Assembly: GCA_016744595.1 (NCBI GenBank)
Contig: JADGEB010000021.1
Span: forward strand, 1 to 63,988
Direction of reading: 5' to 3'
DNA length: 63,988 bases
From: Desulfuromusa sp.
Lineage (GTDB): Bacteria; Desulfobacterota; Desulfuromonadia; Desulfuromonadales; Geopsychrobacteraceae
Under the pieces are notes generated by a model. That model did not search any database and was not told where the DNA came from. It was given only the letters and a program-made list of their open reading frames with translations. Made by a program: the position numbers and the translations under genes. Below, one piece after another: positions 63,836-63,988 of this stretch (positions are counted from its first letter, which is position 1; each line of letters begins with the position of its first letter).

Positions 63836-63988
63836 GTGGAAATCACTGTTATTGATGGTAACGTCGAAAAAGCAATTAAAGTTCTCAAGCGTAAGTTGCA
63901 GCAGGAAGGACTTTTTCGTGAAATGAAGCAGCGTAAATTTTACGAGAAGCCAAGCATTAAGCGTAAGCGCAAAGAGAAAGAAGCCCAG
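63836..63988 (+). CDS. rpsU: 30S ribosomal protein S21, 5' part
   Basis: 51 codons reach the right edge without a stop: GTG start, then EITVIDGNVEKAIKVLKRK, LFREMKQRKFYEKPS and a basic KRKRKEKEA tail, which is S21. The full protein is about 60-65 residues, so about a dozen are missing. S21 binds the 30S platform near the anti-Shine-Dalgarno region. The start is GTG 63836 with a GTGGGG-type site upstream. Confidence 0.93.
   Translation, partial: MEITVIDGNVEKAIKVLKRKLQQEGLFREMKQRKFYEKPSIKRKRKEKEAQ

Overview
The window reads as a gene-dense piece of chromosome from a diderm, LPS-making, sigma-54-using bacterium of moderate GC. The gene order kds/lpt - rpoN - hpf - ptsN - hprK - rapZ - mannose-class PTS - ptsH - ptsI - metK, with many c-di-GMP, HDOD and HEAT proteins, fits the Desulfuromonadales (Desulfuromonas/Geopsychrobacter-like, former Deltaproteobacteria). 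This placement is inferred from gene content and order, not from a search. I see no tRNA, rRNA, CRISPR array, insertion sequence or prophage.

Layout. 0-7.8 kb: the end of an M16C peptidase, a perfect REP-like hairpin, rlmKL, a HIT protein, a hybrid histidine kinase, an LpoB-like and a COG3014-like lipoprotein, and a Sel1-repeat protein behind a good sigma-54 promoter. 7.8-13.0 kb (minus): ettA, then an HD-GYP protein overlapping a HEAT-repeat protein; these two share an N-terminal module. 13.3-36.5 kb (plus): phoH-pgpH-ybeY-corC-lnt-kdsB (RNA maturation and envelope), pyrG-kdsA-kdsD-kdsC-lptC-lptA-lptB (Kdo synthesis and LPS transport), rpoN-hpf-ptsN-hprK-rapZ, a complete mannose-class PTS (IIA, IIB, IIC, IID, HPr, EI) and metK. 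36.6-45.6 kb (minus): agmatine-to-putrescine genes aguA/aguB with a cyclophilin, a REC-PAS-GGDEF-EAL protein, a REC-HDOD protein, a HipA/HipH-type kinase homologue that lacks both catalytic aspartates and carries a 10-bp G tract, an SH3/anchor protein and a small membrane protein. 45.7-49.0 kb (plus): clpS-clpA-aat, a compact N-degron operon. 49.2-55.5 kb (plus): an accessory cluster of a GntR/FCD regulator, a lysine-2,3-aminomutase-like radical SAM enzyme with a changed side-chain pocket, two divergent glutamine-synthetase-fold ligases, and a solitary TrpB behind its own promoter. 55.6-57.3 kb: DJ-1/PfpI, ABM-domain and alpha/beta-hydrolase genes. 57.4-62.4 kb (minus): a dCache-HAMP-SpoIIE phosphatase, RdgC, a J-domain protein and a PilZ protein. 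62.6 kb to the end: a THUMP/RlmL-type RNA methyltransferase and the start of rpsU.

The most promising candidate for an undescribed system is the GntR - aminomutase - GS-like - GS-like (- TrpB) cluster. The aminomutase keeps its radical SAM and PLP residues but not the aspartate pair that reads the lysine side chain. The second ligase has lost the arginine that holds glutamate in classical glutamine synthetase. Together they suggest production and amidation or ligation of a beta-amino acid, or another non-standard amino acid, under local GntR control. Second candidates are the phase-variable-looking HipH pseudokinase and the paired HD-GYP/HEAT proteins.
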